Shown in pieces: positions 23,005 to 34,712 of a stretch of 64,000 nt of DNA. Position 1 is the first letter of the stretch; the number at the start of each line of letters is the position of its first letter. This DNA comes from Rattus norvegicus (Eukaryota > Chordata > Mammalia > Rodentia > Muridae): assembly GCF_036323735.1 (NCBI RefSeq), contig NC_086040.1, positions 2,980,321-3,044,320 on the forward strand, in the 5' to 3' direction. The position numbers and the translations under genes were made by a program. The notes beneath the pieces were generated by a model. That model was not told where the DNA came from. It saw nothing but the letters and a program-made list of their open reading frames with translations, and ran no database searches.

Positions 23005-24014
23005 GCAGTACTCTCTCTCCTCTACCCTCCTTGGTGCCACACTCCTTTCTTTTGGTGACCCAAAACAGGTGGACTGGAATGTTTCTTGCCTAAAATTCTT
23101 TGCTGGCCCCCCTTCTCCTGCCTTTCTTTCTCATTTTTCTTCTCTTGTTAGCCTCCTCTTAGTCCTCTTCGCTCATCTGCTCCGTGGTGACCATGTTAAC
23201 CTACAGCTGAGGCTTCTTGTTCTTCACTACTTGGAGTAGCTCCAATTGGTTCGATTTCTTGGCTGTGAATTCCCCAAATAGGTGCTGAACCTTCCTTTTC
23301 TTGCCAGAGCCCTGGAATGCTTCCTTCTTGGAGAGGCACATCAGGAAACATTCCACCAAAAAATTGAAGACCTCGGCCACTTACATGCTGTGGCCCTGCT
23401 CCTCTTTACTCTGGTTTCTTGTAGGATTCAGGCCCACTTAGCTGGATTCCTGTACCTTGTTCTCACAGGGCAGGTTCTGCAGAAGGTTCAGTTCCTTCTC
23501 AGCCATGCATTCATTCTTGGCCTGATTCCTCTTGCAAACTAGTCTCCCATGGGAATAGAGCTCTCAGGAACCTTATCATCCCAGGTGTGCTTGTAGCCAC
23601 GAGTGCATGACCACTGGTCATTCACCTTGTCCCACAGGAGTGTGGTCCTCTTTTTGGGATAGTTGCCCTTAAGGCATGTTACTGCTGCCAGCGGGTGAGT
23701 GGCCTTGGTCAGTGCAGCAGTTTTTCAGTGGGCAAGCCTGTAGTGGGATCCTGAAAGTGTGCTACTACTGTCTTTTCCATTCTCCGTTGGCAGCTGCCAA
23801 AGTTTGTTTATGAGATGCTGTGTGTTTTTCTAAGCTCAGCTTCTGGCCAGGATGCTGCCTGGTGGAGTACCATCAGGGTTTTGTTCTCTAAAGCCAGCAG
23901 GTTGCCCAGTTCGAACTGCAGCTTCATCTCTTTGTGCATTAGGATGCACTACAGCTTCTCTGATTCCTCCTCCTTGGCTTTGGCCTGCAGCTCCTTTATA
24001 CTCTGCCATTCCAT
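23005..24014 (-). pseudogene. Rrs1-ps: Rrs1 processed pseudogene, nearly full length (copy B)
   Basis: Minus-strand retrocopy of RRS1, the nucleolar 60S assembly factor. The start codon is preserved at 24,012-24,014 ('MEWQSIKELQAKA', gene MEGQSVEELLAKA). Then in order: 'HKEMKLQFELGNLLA', 'DPTTGLPTEKLL', 'RPRPLTRWQQ', 'LLWDKVNDQW', 'ARKGRF'-like, 'QLELL'-like, 'EEANKRRKM' and a C-terminal Gly/Lys-rich tail ending near 23,005. About 1.01 kb against 1.1 kb for a 365-codon gene. At least two frameshifts and several stops (for example after 'ESEKL') disable it. It is intronless. Its upstream flank recurs next to copy A at 3.5 kb. Confidence 0.9.
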
Positions 24015-24242
24015 GGCGCTTGCTTCATGCTTTATCCTATCACATTTGAGGACTTTAAATTTTAAGAATGGACAGTAAGTTAACAAATTGATGTTTTTCA
24101 TATATCTGAACACCTATATTGCCAGGAAGATGAAGTTTTCATTGCACAAAACTGGGTTGTAGGTCAGAGATTTCATGAAAACACATGGGTGAACATATTC
24201 AAACCATGCCCCCTCTCAAGTTTTACTCAATGAAACAATATA

Positions 24243-24366
24243 TACCAACTTGCATACATTTAAAGGTGTAGGAAAAAGATATTGGACTCTGGGAAACAGC
24301 AAAAACTGTGGGAGTGGGAGTGGACAGTATGTCAAATGAATGGACCCTCATTTACACATTTCAGGG
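24243..24366. repeat. Flank shared with Rrs1 copy A
   Basis: Direct match to 3777-3900. Here 230 bp separate it from the Rrs1 start, whereas at copy A it is fused to the middle of the coding sequence. Confidence 0.65.
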
Positions 24367-24570
24367 AAAAGACTCTCCCTCATCCACAGTCTTTAGATCT
24401 TTGGGTGTTAACAAAGTCCTTCAACCCATATCGTGTCCTTAACTAAACCTCCACATATTTGATGTATATTACCAATGAATTCTTAGTAACAATATCAATT
24501 TTAATTAGTGAGTCTAGTCACTGAATTCTATGATGTACACGCACTTACAAACATTCACAAAGAGACAATG

Positions 24571-24708
24571 TACTCACACACACATGCACAACACACACAA
24601 CACACACACAATACACACAACGCGAACACAACACACACAGAAACACACACACAAACACACAGAGAGAGAGAAAGAGAGAGAGATAGAGATAGATAGAGAG
24701 AGAGAACA
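24571..24708. repeat. Compound (CA)n/(GA)n/(GATA)n microsatellite
   Basis: CACA with AACACA variants to about 24,660, then GAGA and GATAGA units. All long frames across it are low-complexity shadows. Confidence 0.93.
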
Positions 24709-24984
24709 CTGTTTGAAACTAGAAAAGGTTTTGTTTTTACACAGAATGTGGAATATGTGCATACCCATGATATATTCATTTAGAATAGAACCCACCAACT
24801 GTAACAACCACCATTTTCATAAGATATATTTCTCTAATACACCTATGATCTGAGTGGTTCAGTTTATACATTTTCACACAGGCATAATATTTGGATTCCA
24901 GTTGTAGAAATTTCTCACTTGCAGCAAGACAATGTTTGATATATTTCAGATTGTGAACCATTTTGGATTTTCTACTCAAGAATG

Positions 24985-25120
24985 CTCAGTTTGGGCTAGG
25001 GAAATAGCCATGTGGGTAAAACTCTTGCTATGAAAGCTTGGGAATCACAGTTGGAATCTACAGAGCCCAGATACACATAATGGTGAGGCACACTTCTAAT
25101 TCAAATGCTCCTATGTTTTC
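24985..25120 (+). mobile_element. B2/B4-type SINE, diverged
   Basis: 'GGGCTAGGGAAATAGCCATG' then 'GGTAAAACTCTTGCTATGAA' and 'GAGCCCAGATACACATAATG' follow the tRNA-derived head and body of B2/B4 SINEs. Confidence 0.6.
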
Positions 25121-25157
25121 CTAAGTTAGGTATTTTTTCAGCCTGATAGAGCTAGAA

Positions 25158-25354
25158 CAGTGGTCCTAAACTAATGCTGCAGTATTTTAATACAATTCCA
25201 CATATTGTGGAGACCCTCTGCAATTGAATTATTCCATTACTATTTCATAACTGTAGTTTTGACACTGATGTGAATAACAGTGTAATATCTGATACGCAGG
25301 ATATATAATATGTTATGCCCAAATGGATCATGGCCAACATGTTGAGAACAAGTG
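25158..25354. mobile_element. URR1-like hAT-Charlie miniature transposon (second copy)
   Basis: Terminal repeats CAGTGGTCCTAAAC and GTTGAGAACAAGTG, with internal 'ATTTCATAACTGTAGTTTTG' and 'ATATCTGATACGCAGGATAT' as in URR1. Opposite orientation to the copy at 18.8 kb. Confidence 0.82.
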
Positions 25355-26794
25355 GGCCAAATAAATCTAATAATGCAGAACTTCAGCTTAAATATAGAAT
25401 AGACAAACCCGTGGGGCAAATTTAGTGATTGACGGGGAGGACCCATCCCATTTTGAGCAATGCCTCCCCTGAACAAGTTACTCTGGTATATATAAAAAAC
25501 AGGTTGAGTAAGACACAGAATGCAAACTGTAAGCAGTGATCCTCAATGATCTCTGTTTCAGTTGTCTGTGTCCAGGCTTTCTTGTATAAACATATACAGA
25601 TAGACAATATTACCCACACACACAACCCTATGCAAACATGTATATTAAAAGGAGTCCTATTGAAATTTTCTATTTAATATAAACTAACCTATGAGGGAAT
25701 CAAATTTGATTTGCCTCTTCTGATCTATGAATATAGAATGAAACTATTGCTTTATAAGGTATAAGACAGTAGTTGGAAGATATTTATTTTAGTTTCGGGG
25801 AATTAAAGTGAAATTATTCTCATTTTTAGTATTAAAACTACTACCTCCAGGTAGAATGACACCCTGGTTTACTTATTGCAGAAACTGCAGGTGGTTATAG
25901 AGATCTCTTCCAGGCCCCCTCTTCCTTTTCTGACACAGTTTTTCTTTTCTTTTCCTTTTATAAATTTGCAGGTTTTGTGTACAAACTTTCTTATTTGGAA
26001 ATTCTGTACAGAACAAAACATATGTGTGTTGTAATTGTTGAGTCAATCTGAAATTGGCCCAAGAATAGCATTCATTTTGGTTTTTATCAGGTGATAATTC
26101 CAAAGAAAATCTTTGACTTGAATGCCAGTGAATTTTACATAATATGTGCCAGGGGAAGTAATGCTACAAAATAGAGATTCTGCCTCAATGAATAAAAAAA
26201 ATAATTTAGTTACTTAAAACCCACAAGTCTATAAACTACAGGGACATGACTGGCATCTTTTTTGATAGCATGGTGTATAACTGACATGTTACTGTTAATT
26301 AGAGATTGTTTTGATTAAATTCCTACATTAATTTTATTTTTTCTATTGATAATTTTTCTCTGTTTCGTGAATACAACCTAGGACTTTAAGGATCCTGAGT
26401 ATGTACTCTGCCCCAAGTCTATTTATTTAATTGTACACTTTATGTGCTCTTAAGTGTGAATTCCTGTTTACCACCTTACACAAACTATTCCTCAAATGAC
26501 CCTTCCAATTTTTTTCTGAGCAGGTGTTGCAGCCCTGGGTAACTGCCTACTCAGAACAATAATTCTCTTCAATGTTAGTGACATCCCATTTATGGCAGAA
26601 ATAAAAGTCAACTTAGCTGTAAATACATCTCCCTTGTTCAGGGAACAGCTGTTAGAGTAACCCATGCTCTACATTTTCACAACTCACATGAAAACCAAGC
26701 TATATATGCAGAAAGGCTTTGTCTCACATGTGTATGCACTTTGATTGGTCACTCAACCTCTTAAAGGCTGAAATGTCCAAGATAAGTCACTCCG
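25355..26794. other. Unassigned AT-rich sequence
   Basis: No gene or repeat recognised. Confidence 0.4.
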
Positions 26795-26995
26795 TTAGTT
26801 AGTTATTGGAGGCTACAATGAATTTCCAGTTTTCATATTAATCCTTATGTCCCAAATGCTGTTTTACTGTGGGTATCTGCATCTCTCATGCAGCATGAAT
26901 CTTCTCAGACGACAGTAATGCTAGACTACTACCTGTAAGCATACTATGCCATTCACACTAGTATTATTCCTTTTATTACTGTGACCCTATGAAAG
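26795..26995 (-). mobile_element. Old L1 (Lx-type) 3' UTR fragment
   Basis: 'GTTAGTTATTGGAGGCTACA', 'AATGCTGTTTTACTGTGGGT' and 'CTGTAAGCATACTATGCCAT' recall the older Lx L1 3' UTR read antisense. Diverged. Confidence 0.5.
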
Positions 26996-28029
26996 AGGGA
27001 CATTTAGTGGAATTATTGTCACTGATGATTTGCCTTATCAAGGTTCCTGTGACTTTTCAGGACCATGTACAATTATGTTTCTATGGACAGACTAATTGCT
27101 GAGAAATAAAGGTAATGACTGGTCACTGTATAGGATGTTAGTGGCTATTGCTTAAGTGAACCCTGAATACAGGGCACTAGCTCCAAACAAATGCACGCAA
27201 TCTTTTCTGTGAGGCCCAGAGAGTAGATTAAGCTGGTTAGTATAGACTTGCAATTAATTGGTATTGCCATTTTAGGAGAAGACAACCGAAGAATTCTGTA
27301 CTTCTTGTTTACTCCCAAGCAGGTCACAGTCTGAAATGTGGGACCTGTGGACATTCTAGTCTGCTGGAATGTAGAGGGAAATCTATCTCAGTGATAAGTA
27401 AGACTTTAGACCCTGGGAATTTGGGATCAGATACTGTGGTAGAATTTCTTTATCACTACGCTGGAATGGTAATTTTTTCTACAGATGTACTTGAGCTCAT
27501 TTCTGTTTTTTGGAATTCAAAATATAGGCTAGTATCAGAGCATTCTGATCAGGAGATTTGAATTTCTAGAACTGTATTAAATGCACTGACAATGTGTATT
27601 ATTCCTTTTATACTGCATCCTTATTTACAGCATAGGTATAGATATTGAATACTCATAAAAGGAGAAGTCTTATTAATGGGTGAAGATTGCATTTTCTATT
27701 TTAATGCATGATTTAATGTCTTTGAAGTTCCAGGGACCCCCTTGTGTTTTCCTACACACAGATCCTGAATTGTAGAACATGCCAATTTTGAATATCATCA
27801 TTCTTTGTTTCTGGAACAAAGATCTAAAGTGCACCAAGTCCTACTTTTCTAAGGCAGCCCTAGAAAAATGAAATTTTCCATGTTAAGAAGTAAAATTTGA
27901 ACATCACTTTGGAACTAAAAAAATGGATTTTGGAATTTTGTTTTGTAATTAAGTATAAGCATAAAACTATTTAGAAGAAAATATTATGGTTCAATACAAG
28001 ATAACTACTAAGTCCATTTCTTTCCTGTA
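26996..28029. other. Unassigned sequence, with a weak Rps8-like trace
   Basis: No gene accepted. A minus-strand block at about 27,290-27,350 reads 'VNKKYRILRL', recalling RPS8 'GNKKYRALRL', but neighbouring residues do not align. Confidence 0.3.
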
Positions 28030-28485
28030 CCTCAGGTAACAACAGATGATGGTAAGGATGTGAAGAAAAAGCAACACTGCTGCATTTCTGGTGTTTTTCA
28101 AGCTGGTGTTACCACTGTGGAAGTGAGTGTGTGTTCAAACTCATAGAAAGAACAATAATATCAACGAGTCAAATACCCTAGAGTTCACAGAGACTAAACT
28201 AACAGCCAGAATTATACATGAATGGAATCATGGCTCAGACACATATGTAGCTTAGAATGGACTTATCAGTCATCAGTGAGAGGCCCTTGAAACTGTGACG
28301 GTTTGAGTCACCCTATAAAGGAGTACCAGGGTAAGAGATGGAGGGAGTTAATGAGTGGATTTGAGAATTCAAGGAGAGGCAAGCAGAATGTAGAAGTGAT
28401 AGGGTGATCCCAGAGGGGAAAATTTCAAAGGTTATACCATGTGCAATGAAGTAAATATAATATCAATATAAAGAAACAAGTAAAC
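28030..28485 (+). mobile_element. Old L1 3' end (ORF2 C-terminal scrap plus 3' UTR)
   Basis: 'GATGATGGTAAGGATGTGAA' corresponds to the end of L1 ORF2. The 3' UTR follows with 'CCTAGAGTTCACAGAGACTA', 'ATGGAATCATGGCTCAGACA' and a remnant of the terminal 'ATAACA..TGAAATGTAAATA' block. Well diverged. Confidence 0.7.
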
Positions 28486-28499
28486 TAAAAAACAAACAA

Positions 28500-28514
28500 T
28501 CAAACAAACAAAAA

Positions 28515-28545
<31 letters not shown>

Positions 28546-28579
28546 ATGAGGGACCAGGGCAGTGTCATTTCTTGGGGTG

Positions 28580-28614
<35 letters not shown>

Positions 28615-28617
28615 ATA
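28500..28617. repeat. Two (AAAT)n arrays with a 35-bp spacer
   Basis: (AAAT)n at about 28,508-28,546 and again at about 28,578-28,617, separated by unique sequence. They follow the L1 3' end and probably grew from its poly(A) tail. Confidence 0.9.
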
Positions 28618-29289
28618 TTTTAAAAGAGAAAAGGAGGAAATGTAAAAATAACTACACTATTGTGAAACAATTGATTCTGAGATCTAAATGGGGGATATTG
28701 ATGGCATTTTTTTCTTGTTTCCTTGGATTCATTAAAGTACATTCTAAGAATACAATGTGTTTTCTGTCGCTGCAAATGTAGTATGCTCAGAATGTACAAA
28801 AGATATATATGACTTTTGTCAGAAAAGAAATATAAGGGGATATTATCCTTCATGAACTGTGAAAGATAATTTCACTATTTGAATATTATTGCAAGCAAGG
28901 TTGCTTTAAGTCCTTAATTGTCCTTTGCCTTCTAAAATAAAATTCTTGTTTACACAAATTAAACAAATAAAATCATACTTTTCAGCAGGTAGTTCTCAGG
29001 TGAGCAAAACTGTGACAGGCAATGCTAGTCAATCATATTTTAAATTGAATTATATTTAAATACTTAGACTAACAAGAATTCACTCTTAAATGTTTCTGAA
29101 AATAGACTTTTGTAAGTAAAGGTTGAGACACTTAGAACAAGTGTCTCCATTTGATTTTCTGAGGCATGCTATAGGATGTATTCCACGTAGGTGCTTTACA
29201 CTAAATGCAGGTACTTAAATTCTGAAAGAATTCTATGAATACTTCACACTTTCTTTGAAATTTTTTATGATTTTGTGAGACATTGAAAC
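28618..29289. other. Unassigned AT-rich sequence
   Basis: No feature recognised. Confidence 0.4.
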
Positions 29290-29800
29290 TTGCTATATGC
29301 CTGTGTTGAAGAATCTTCTCCATTTTCTATTTTATTAACTGCAAAGTACCTGGTTTTAGGTGGAGGTCTAATATCCATGTCAACTAGAGCTTTGTACAAG
29401 TAGCTAAAACAGCTTGATTCCCTTTCTTCTAAATGCTGACCTCCATTTCAACCAGCAGCATTTTATGAAAATGTTATATTTTTTCCATAGTCTAGTTTTA
29501 GTCCCTATGCAAAAATCAAGTGATCATTGGTATTTGGAGTCATTTCTGGATCTTTAATTGTGTTCTATCCGTCTACATGCTGTCTGTGACCAATACCATT
29601 CAAGTTTTTTATTACAACTGTTTTTTATTACAACTGTTTTTAATATGTCTTGAGGTCAGAGAAGCAGTTTCCCCTAAAGTTCTTTTATCATAGAGAATAG
29701 TTTTCACTGTACTAAGATTTTGCTTTTTCAAATGAATCTGAAAATTGTTCTTCCTAATTCTGTAAGGAAAATTGTTTCTTAAAAAAGGATATATAATCTT
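29290..29800 (-). mobile_element. Old L1 ORF2 fragment
   Basis: Antisense L1 ORF2 text: 'CAACCAGCAGCATTTTATGA', 'AAAAATCAAGTGATCATTGG', 'CTGTGACCAATACCATTCAA' and 'TCTTTTATCATAGAGAATAG'. It parallels 39,130-39,480. Includes a local 17-bp tandem duplication (TTTTTATTACAACTGTT, about 29,604-29,640). Confidence 0.82.
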
Positions 29801-32800
29801 CACAGCACCTCATAGCATATTCTCATAATACTGAACAAATAATTGGTCTCAAAAGAGGCCTCAGTAGATACCAGGTGATTGAAATATCTTCATGCATTGT
29901 TTTAGATCCATAGAAAATTTAACACCTGGTCCAAGAGGCCCGTGAACAAAACTAGTGTTGTTTTACTACAGAACATCTCTTCCACAAATGTTTCTATATA
30001 CTCATTCTGGACACAAAATCGCAAAGTCATGAGAATGATGAAGCAGATTTGAAGATACCATGCTTATCCCCACAGGAAGGAAGTAAGAGGACCTATATGT
30101 AGTTTTCTCATACATTGCTTGAAACAAAAGTCTTCTCTGTTGAAAAAAATAATCAAATGCAGTCAAAGTGCTCAAATATCACAAACCTTATGGCATAGCT
30201 GCCCTCCACATGAAAAATAATCATGACTGAAGCGTTACTTTTATTTTCACAAGTAAATTTCTTTTATATTTTTTAGTGTGTGCTAGTGTTTTAACTGATA
30301 TGTGTATTTCTGTGCAGGACATATATATGGAAGAGAGTTTCTGATATACTGAACTGGAAGTCTCTTGTTTTAAGAGAAGCAGTGCTGAAAACCCAACTTA
30401 GTTAGTTTGAAAAAGCATACTGTGGCCTTAGCAAATGAGACATTTTTATTTCCTATGGCATGGACTTGATGTCTTGATGTCTTGAAGTTAACATGATCTT
30501 ATTGAATACTGGAGACATCAGTCATCATGAACCTTGGCAATGGAATAGGTTCTGTGGTTTGAAAGAACAGGGAACTTGAAAGCTGTGATTTAGACTTCTA
30601 AGAAAGGGAAGGAAGAGTACAATTATGGATAGAAAAATTACTAACTCTGGGTATCACCAAATCTACCTATATATCACTACACAACTGTGAGAACTAACAA
30701 GCACCTTGCTAGTCACTGCCATTCTTGACACACACCAGACAATACAAGCAATCCATATAATGCTTCATGATAGTATTTTAGAGAAAAACCTTTGATATAA
30801 AAATGTGTTCAGATGTCACAGATGGACGGTCATGATATTAGTAAACAAAGGGTTCAAAAGTCACATCAAAAGAACTCAAGCAAATCTATAAACCAAGAAC
30901 AACATCTGAAGTTTATTATGAATGGGAAGGCTGCATTATTTAAATAGTTGGTTTCCTGCAGCGGCAAAGCCATCTCTTTGAGAAGGACTTAAATGAGGAC
31001 AGCCTATGACATAAGAATTACTGCAGGGGAACCAAACTGAGGACTGCTGTAGAAAACAAGGATTTCTTTTACAAATAATGTGAATTAGTCACCATAGTCT
31101 GTTTTGAATAGATAGTTTATTGAAATTAATGTGAATATGGGAAGAGTGTATTAAAGGAGCTTGGGGTAGTGCTCACCTTAAATTGCTACATCATTTCTAA
31201 CATGTTCTTGTAGTTTGTGTCATTGTCTGTGCACTAAATTGCCTCCAAATTCCAAGGGCAAAAAGCATCCCAAGATCAATCCATAGTGCAGATAAAACTG
31301 AAGTAGCTGTCAGGACAGATGCTGACAGTTGTCACAATGCAACTACAAAAAATGGGTCAGGATCAATTATTCTCATGTGATTTGATTAGTCTGCATGCAC
31401 AGACTCACTAGGAATATTAGCAAACATATGGGTAAAAAACCACTGGTAAATAGATAACACCAGGATAAAACAGATACACTAACCAAGAGTCATGCTAGTG
31501 TCCATAAGAGGAAGAAAAATAATCAGACCAAAACCTTACAAAGCATTAATATTTTAGCTCTATTCAATTTTTACATTTGTAAGAATATTTTGCAAATACA
31601 ACATCCAATGTTTTTTGAAAAACTATATGAATTTTATGTTTCCTGTGTTAAGTCATTTCAGATTTCAAATATCTAAAGCTGCCTCAGTGACTGAGAGTTC
31701 TTCATACACAACTATTTGGACCTTACCATAGGGTCCTAAAATGTACATAATGAACAGGTATAACTGGGGATATTCTGCTGTCCCATTTGATGTATGACGA
31801 TAGAAACAGTAAGACACTAGGCATGAAATGAAATCACAGCATATATCCAGAAATTATAAATTGTAAAGACACCAATGCAAACACTCTCTGTAACAAATAT
31901 TTTTTCACGGAATCCCTAACCAAGATATGTTGGTGGATGAGGAACTAGGAAGCAACCAATATCCTTCTCTCAAATATCTAATCACTTTTTCAAAATCTTC
32001 TGTCCAGTTCAGACTTCAGTGATGCTATCATAAATTTTTACTCTCAAGAACCAGAAATGAGCACAAATAAATTTGTAGACAAAATTTCAAATGCATCTGA
32101 GTGAGAGGACAATTGAACTAGAAGTTAAGGCTAACATATTTTTCTTCAAAATACATCTGATACTTGAGTCATATTTCTCTAAACATTTTAGCAGACCAAT
32201 ACGTCCACTTGTTTTAACACTGCAGTCTGTGACTGGTCAAGCTAAGTGCATTGCTGTGCTCTGTATCATGATCCCCAGCTTCACATTAATTGGCAAATGC
32301 ACTTTAATATTCAGAGAAAAGAAAGTATTACTTTTTTCAAGTATATAAAGAGCAGATCTAGGAATAATTACAAATTTTTCACAAGTGACCTCACTAACTC
32401 AGTCATAAATACAGTTTTCAAATACAAAATACTAGCTTGATATGTTGCTCCTTTCTCGAATGACTCTGTTATGCAATCATGGAGATTTATCTATCAAAGT
32501 CTATTTTGTACCTGCCCTTAACTACAAAGTTGCCATAACTAGATCTGTGCTGGTTCCTTGTCCTCAGTGATTTAACATATTATGGCAGCTCTCATCCTAG
32601 GCACTGAGCACTCTCTGCTCTTATTTCTCAACAACGAGAATACAAACAAATGAATAATAGTATATGGCAATGAAAAGCCACAGAAGTCTTAGTAAGGCAG
32701 AAAGACAGCGACAATAGAGGGGCTATTTTGAACAAAGTTTTCTAGGGTATCCTTCCCTGAAGTTGTGACATTTATGTGGTAAACAGAAGAAATGAAGAGA

Positions 32801-33933
32801 TAAATGCTATGTCTTCTGACGTATGGAGGCTTCAAGTTCTTACCTCTTTCTATTTCCAAACAACACGCTGTTTCTCATCCATATCTAGAACAGCACTTTT
32901 ATTTTGCCAAAAAGTTAAAAAAATTCCATGTTTATTACAACTTTTTGAACACTTACAGATTTCCTAAAAATACCCTAATGCTTCTTGAAGGTAACTTTCT
33001 CTTTAGATATTACATCTTTCTCATGTTGCATCATTAAAAGAAAAATAGGGAGGCATGCAGTAGGTTTCTAATTCTTTAAACATTGTATAGGATGCCAAAA
33101 TCCTTAATTTGCATTTTCTCCTGTAATTTAGTTCATTATAATGATAATAAATATGCAGACATGAGCAAGTTATATTCGGAGAGAATCCCCACATCAAGTG
33201 TTTTAGACAGATATGGATTTTAACTGTCGATCAGTGAATGGGACTTATAGAATAATAGGAAGAAGGATTGTGATCTGGAAGAAGAACTCAAGAGGAAAAA
33301 CAAGAGATACAAGTCTCTTGTACAAACTTGTGTCTCTTAAATCTGAACCAAAAACCAAAAACAGGCTGGATCTAAATCTCTACACACTTAGCAGATACAA
33401 TCAGTGTAGAGACCACCCAAAAATGCCTTCTTACTATGTGGGATATATGGTCGTTTAAAAAAAACTGGATGGTTATGTTTGGCTTCAATGTGGGAGAAAA
33501 ATGCCTTTCCTAGCAGAGATTTGAAATATTAACATGAGATGATGATCAGGTAGGGTATATGCCAGTCAGAAAAGAAGATGAAAAAGGACTAAGAGAAGGA
33601 TTATGGAAATGAGTGACTGGGTAGGAGACTTTAAGGGAGAGAAGGAATGAGTTTGAAAAAGTAAATTAAACAAAATATGGCAAGTGATATAGCATAAATA
33701 TAATACTTGCACAGAATGCTTAAAGATTTAGAATTGAATCGCAACACCCAGAAAAAAAAATCAAAATAAAAATTAGATATTCAAAAGTAAACAAAGATTG
33801 TAAATTTAACCAAAGTATACTCAAAACATATACAGAGTTATAGGTAGATTTCCCAACATTCCACGATGTTGAATATGTTAGTCATGTTCATAGAGTCTGT
33901 CTAGTTACAATATAAATGAAACTGAATTTGTCT
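29801..33933. other. Unassigned AT-rich sequence (4.1 kb)
   Basis: No gene, SINE or L1 recognised. Short frames at 32,091-32,440, 32,776-33,037 and 33,213-33,458 have no recognisable domain. This is the longest stretch without a feature. Confidence 0.4.
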
Positions 33934-34015
33934 CTGTGTGTGTGTGTGTGTGTGTGTTTCTGAGAGAGACAGAGACAGAGAGAGACAGAGACACAGAGAG
34001 AGAGAGAGACAGAGG
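33934..34015. repeat. (TG)n followed by (GA)n/(ACAGAG)n
   Basis: About 12 TG units, then a purine-rich GAGACAGA array. Confidence 0.92.
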
Positions 34016-34109
34016 AAACAGGAAAAAATTCTTGCATCTCTGCTTATACATGGTTACTTCCTCTAACCAAATATATAGAATGGAATAGCCTTGATCCCTG
34101 AACGCAATC

Positions 34110-34712
34110 AGTCTGTGAAATGAAAGGGTTAAGAAATTGAGCCACCATGCACATACATTGCGTTAACAGAAATGGTACGGAACCGAGAGGACAAAGGTAA
34201 ATTAGTAAAGAATAGAAAACATGCTCATAATTTTACAAGTAATTTGAGGTAGGGAACAATGGGCTAAAGTTATAGTTATTTAATTAAGAAAACAAATTCA
34301 ACTTTAATAGCATTGTTTAGATATCAAACTATGTTTTTTACTAATAAAGGTGTATAATTGTAGAGTAGGGAAAAAATCACAAATCAAAACTTTGGTCTTC
34401 TGTCCACCAGTAGAATGTTGGAGGAGCAGAGACTGTTCATTACCTCTGTCTGTTTTATAATCATTGGTCTTACCATTATTTCAAATCCTGCCCCGAACAG
34501 GGTAAAATCGTAAAACTCTCAGTGTTTACCTTCTTATGGAAAAGTTAGTCAACAGAGCTATAAATTTTGTGTCACCAGGAGCTTCTCTCTACGTGAAGGC
34601 CCATTATTGGGACTCCATTTTAGATCCACTGTATGGGAACCTGTTTTTTAAACATATAATTAGTACCTTTCTTTGGTAAATAAAACTTTATCTGTGTGTC
34701 TGCATTACAATT
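34110..34712 (+). repeat. Possible solo LTR, unassigned
   Basis: Starts near TGTGAAATGAAAGGG and contains a TATA-like 'CTATAAATTTTG' (about 34,558). Near its right end it has 'GGTAAATAAAACTTTATCTG' followed by TG-rich sequence, a layout like LTR poly(A)-signal/R-U5. No family recognised and no TSD seen. Confidence 0.3.

Noticed and set aside
24508..24853. His/Thr-rich and Cys/Val-rich frames on both strands
   Set aside because: Low-complexity translation of CA/GA repeats.
27145..27440. Possible Rps8 retrocopy on the minus strand ('NKKYRILRL')
   Set aside because: Only about ten residues match well and the following residues do not resemble RPS8; too weak without an alignment.
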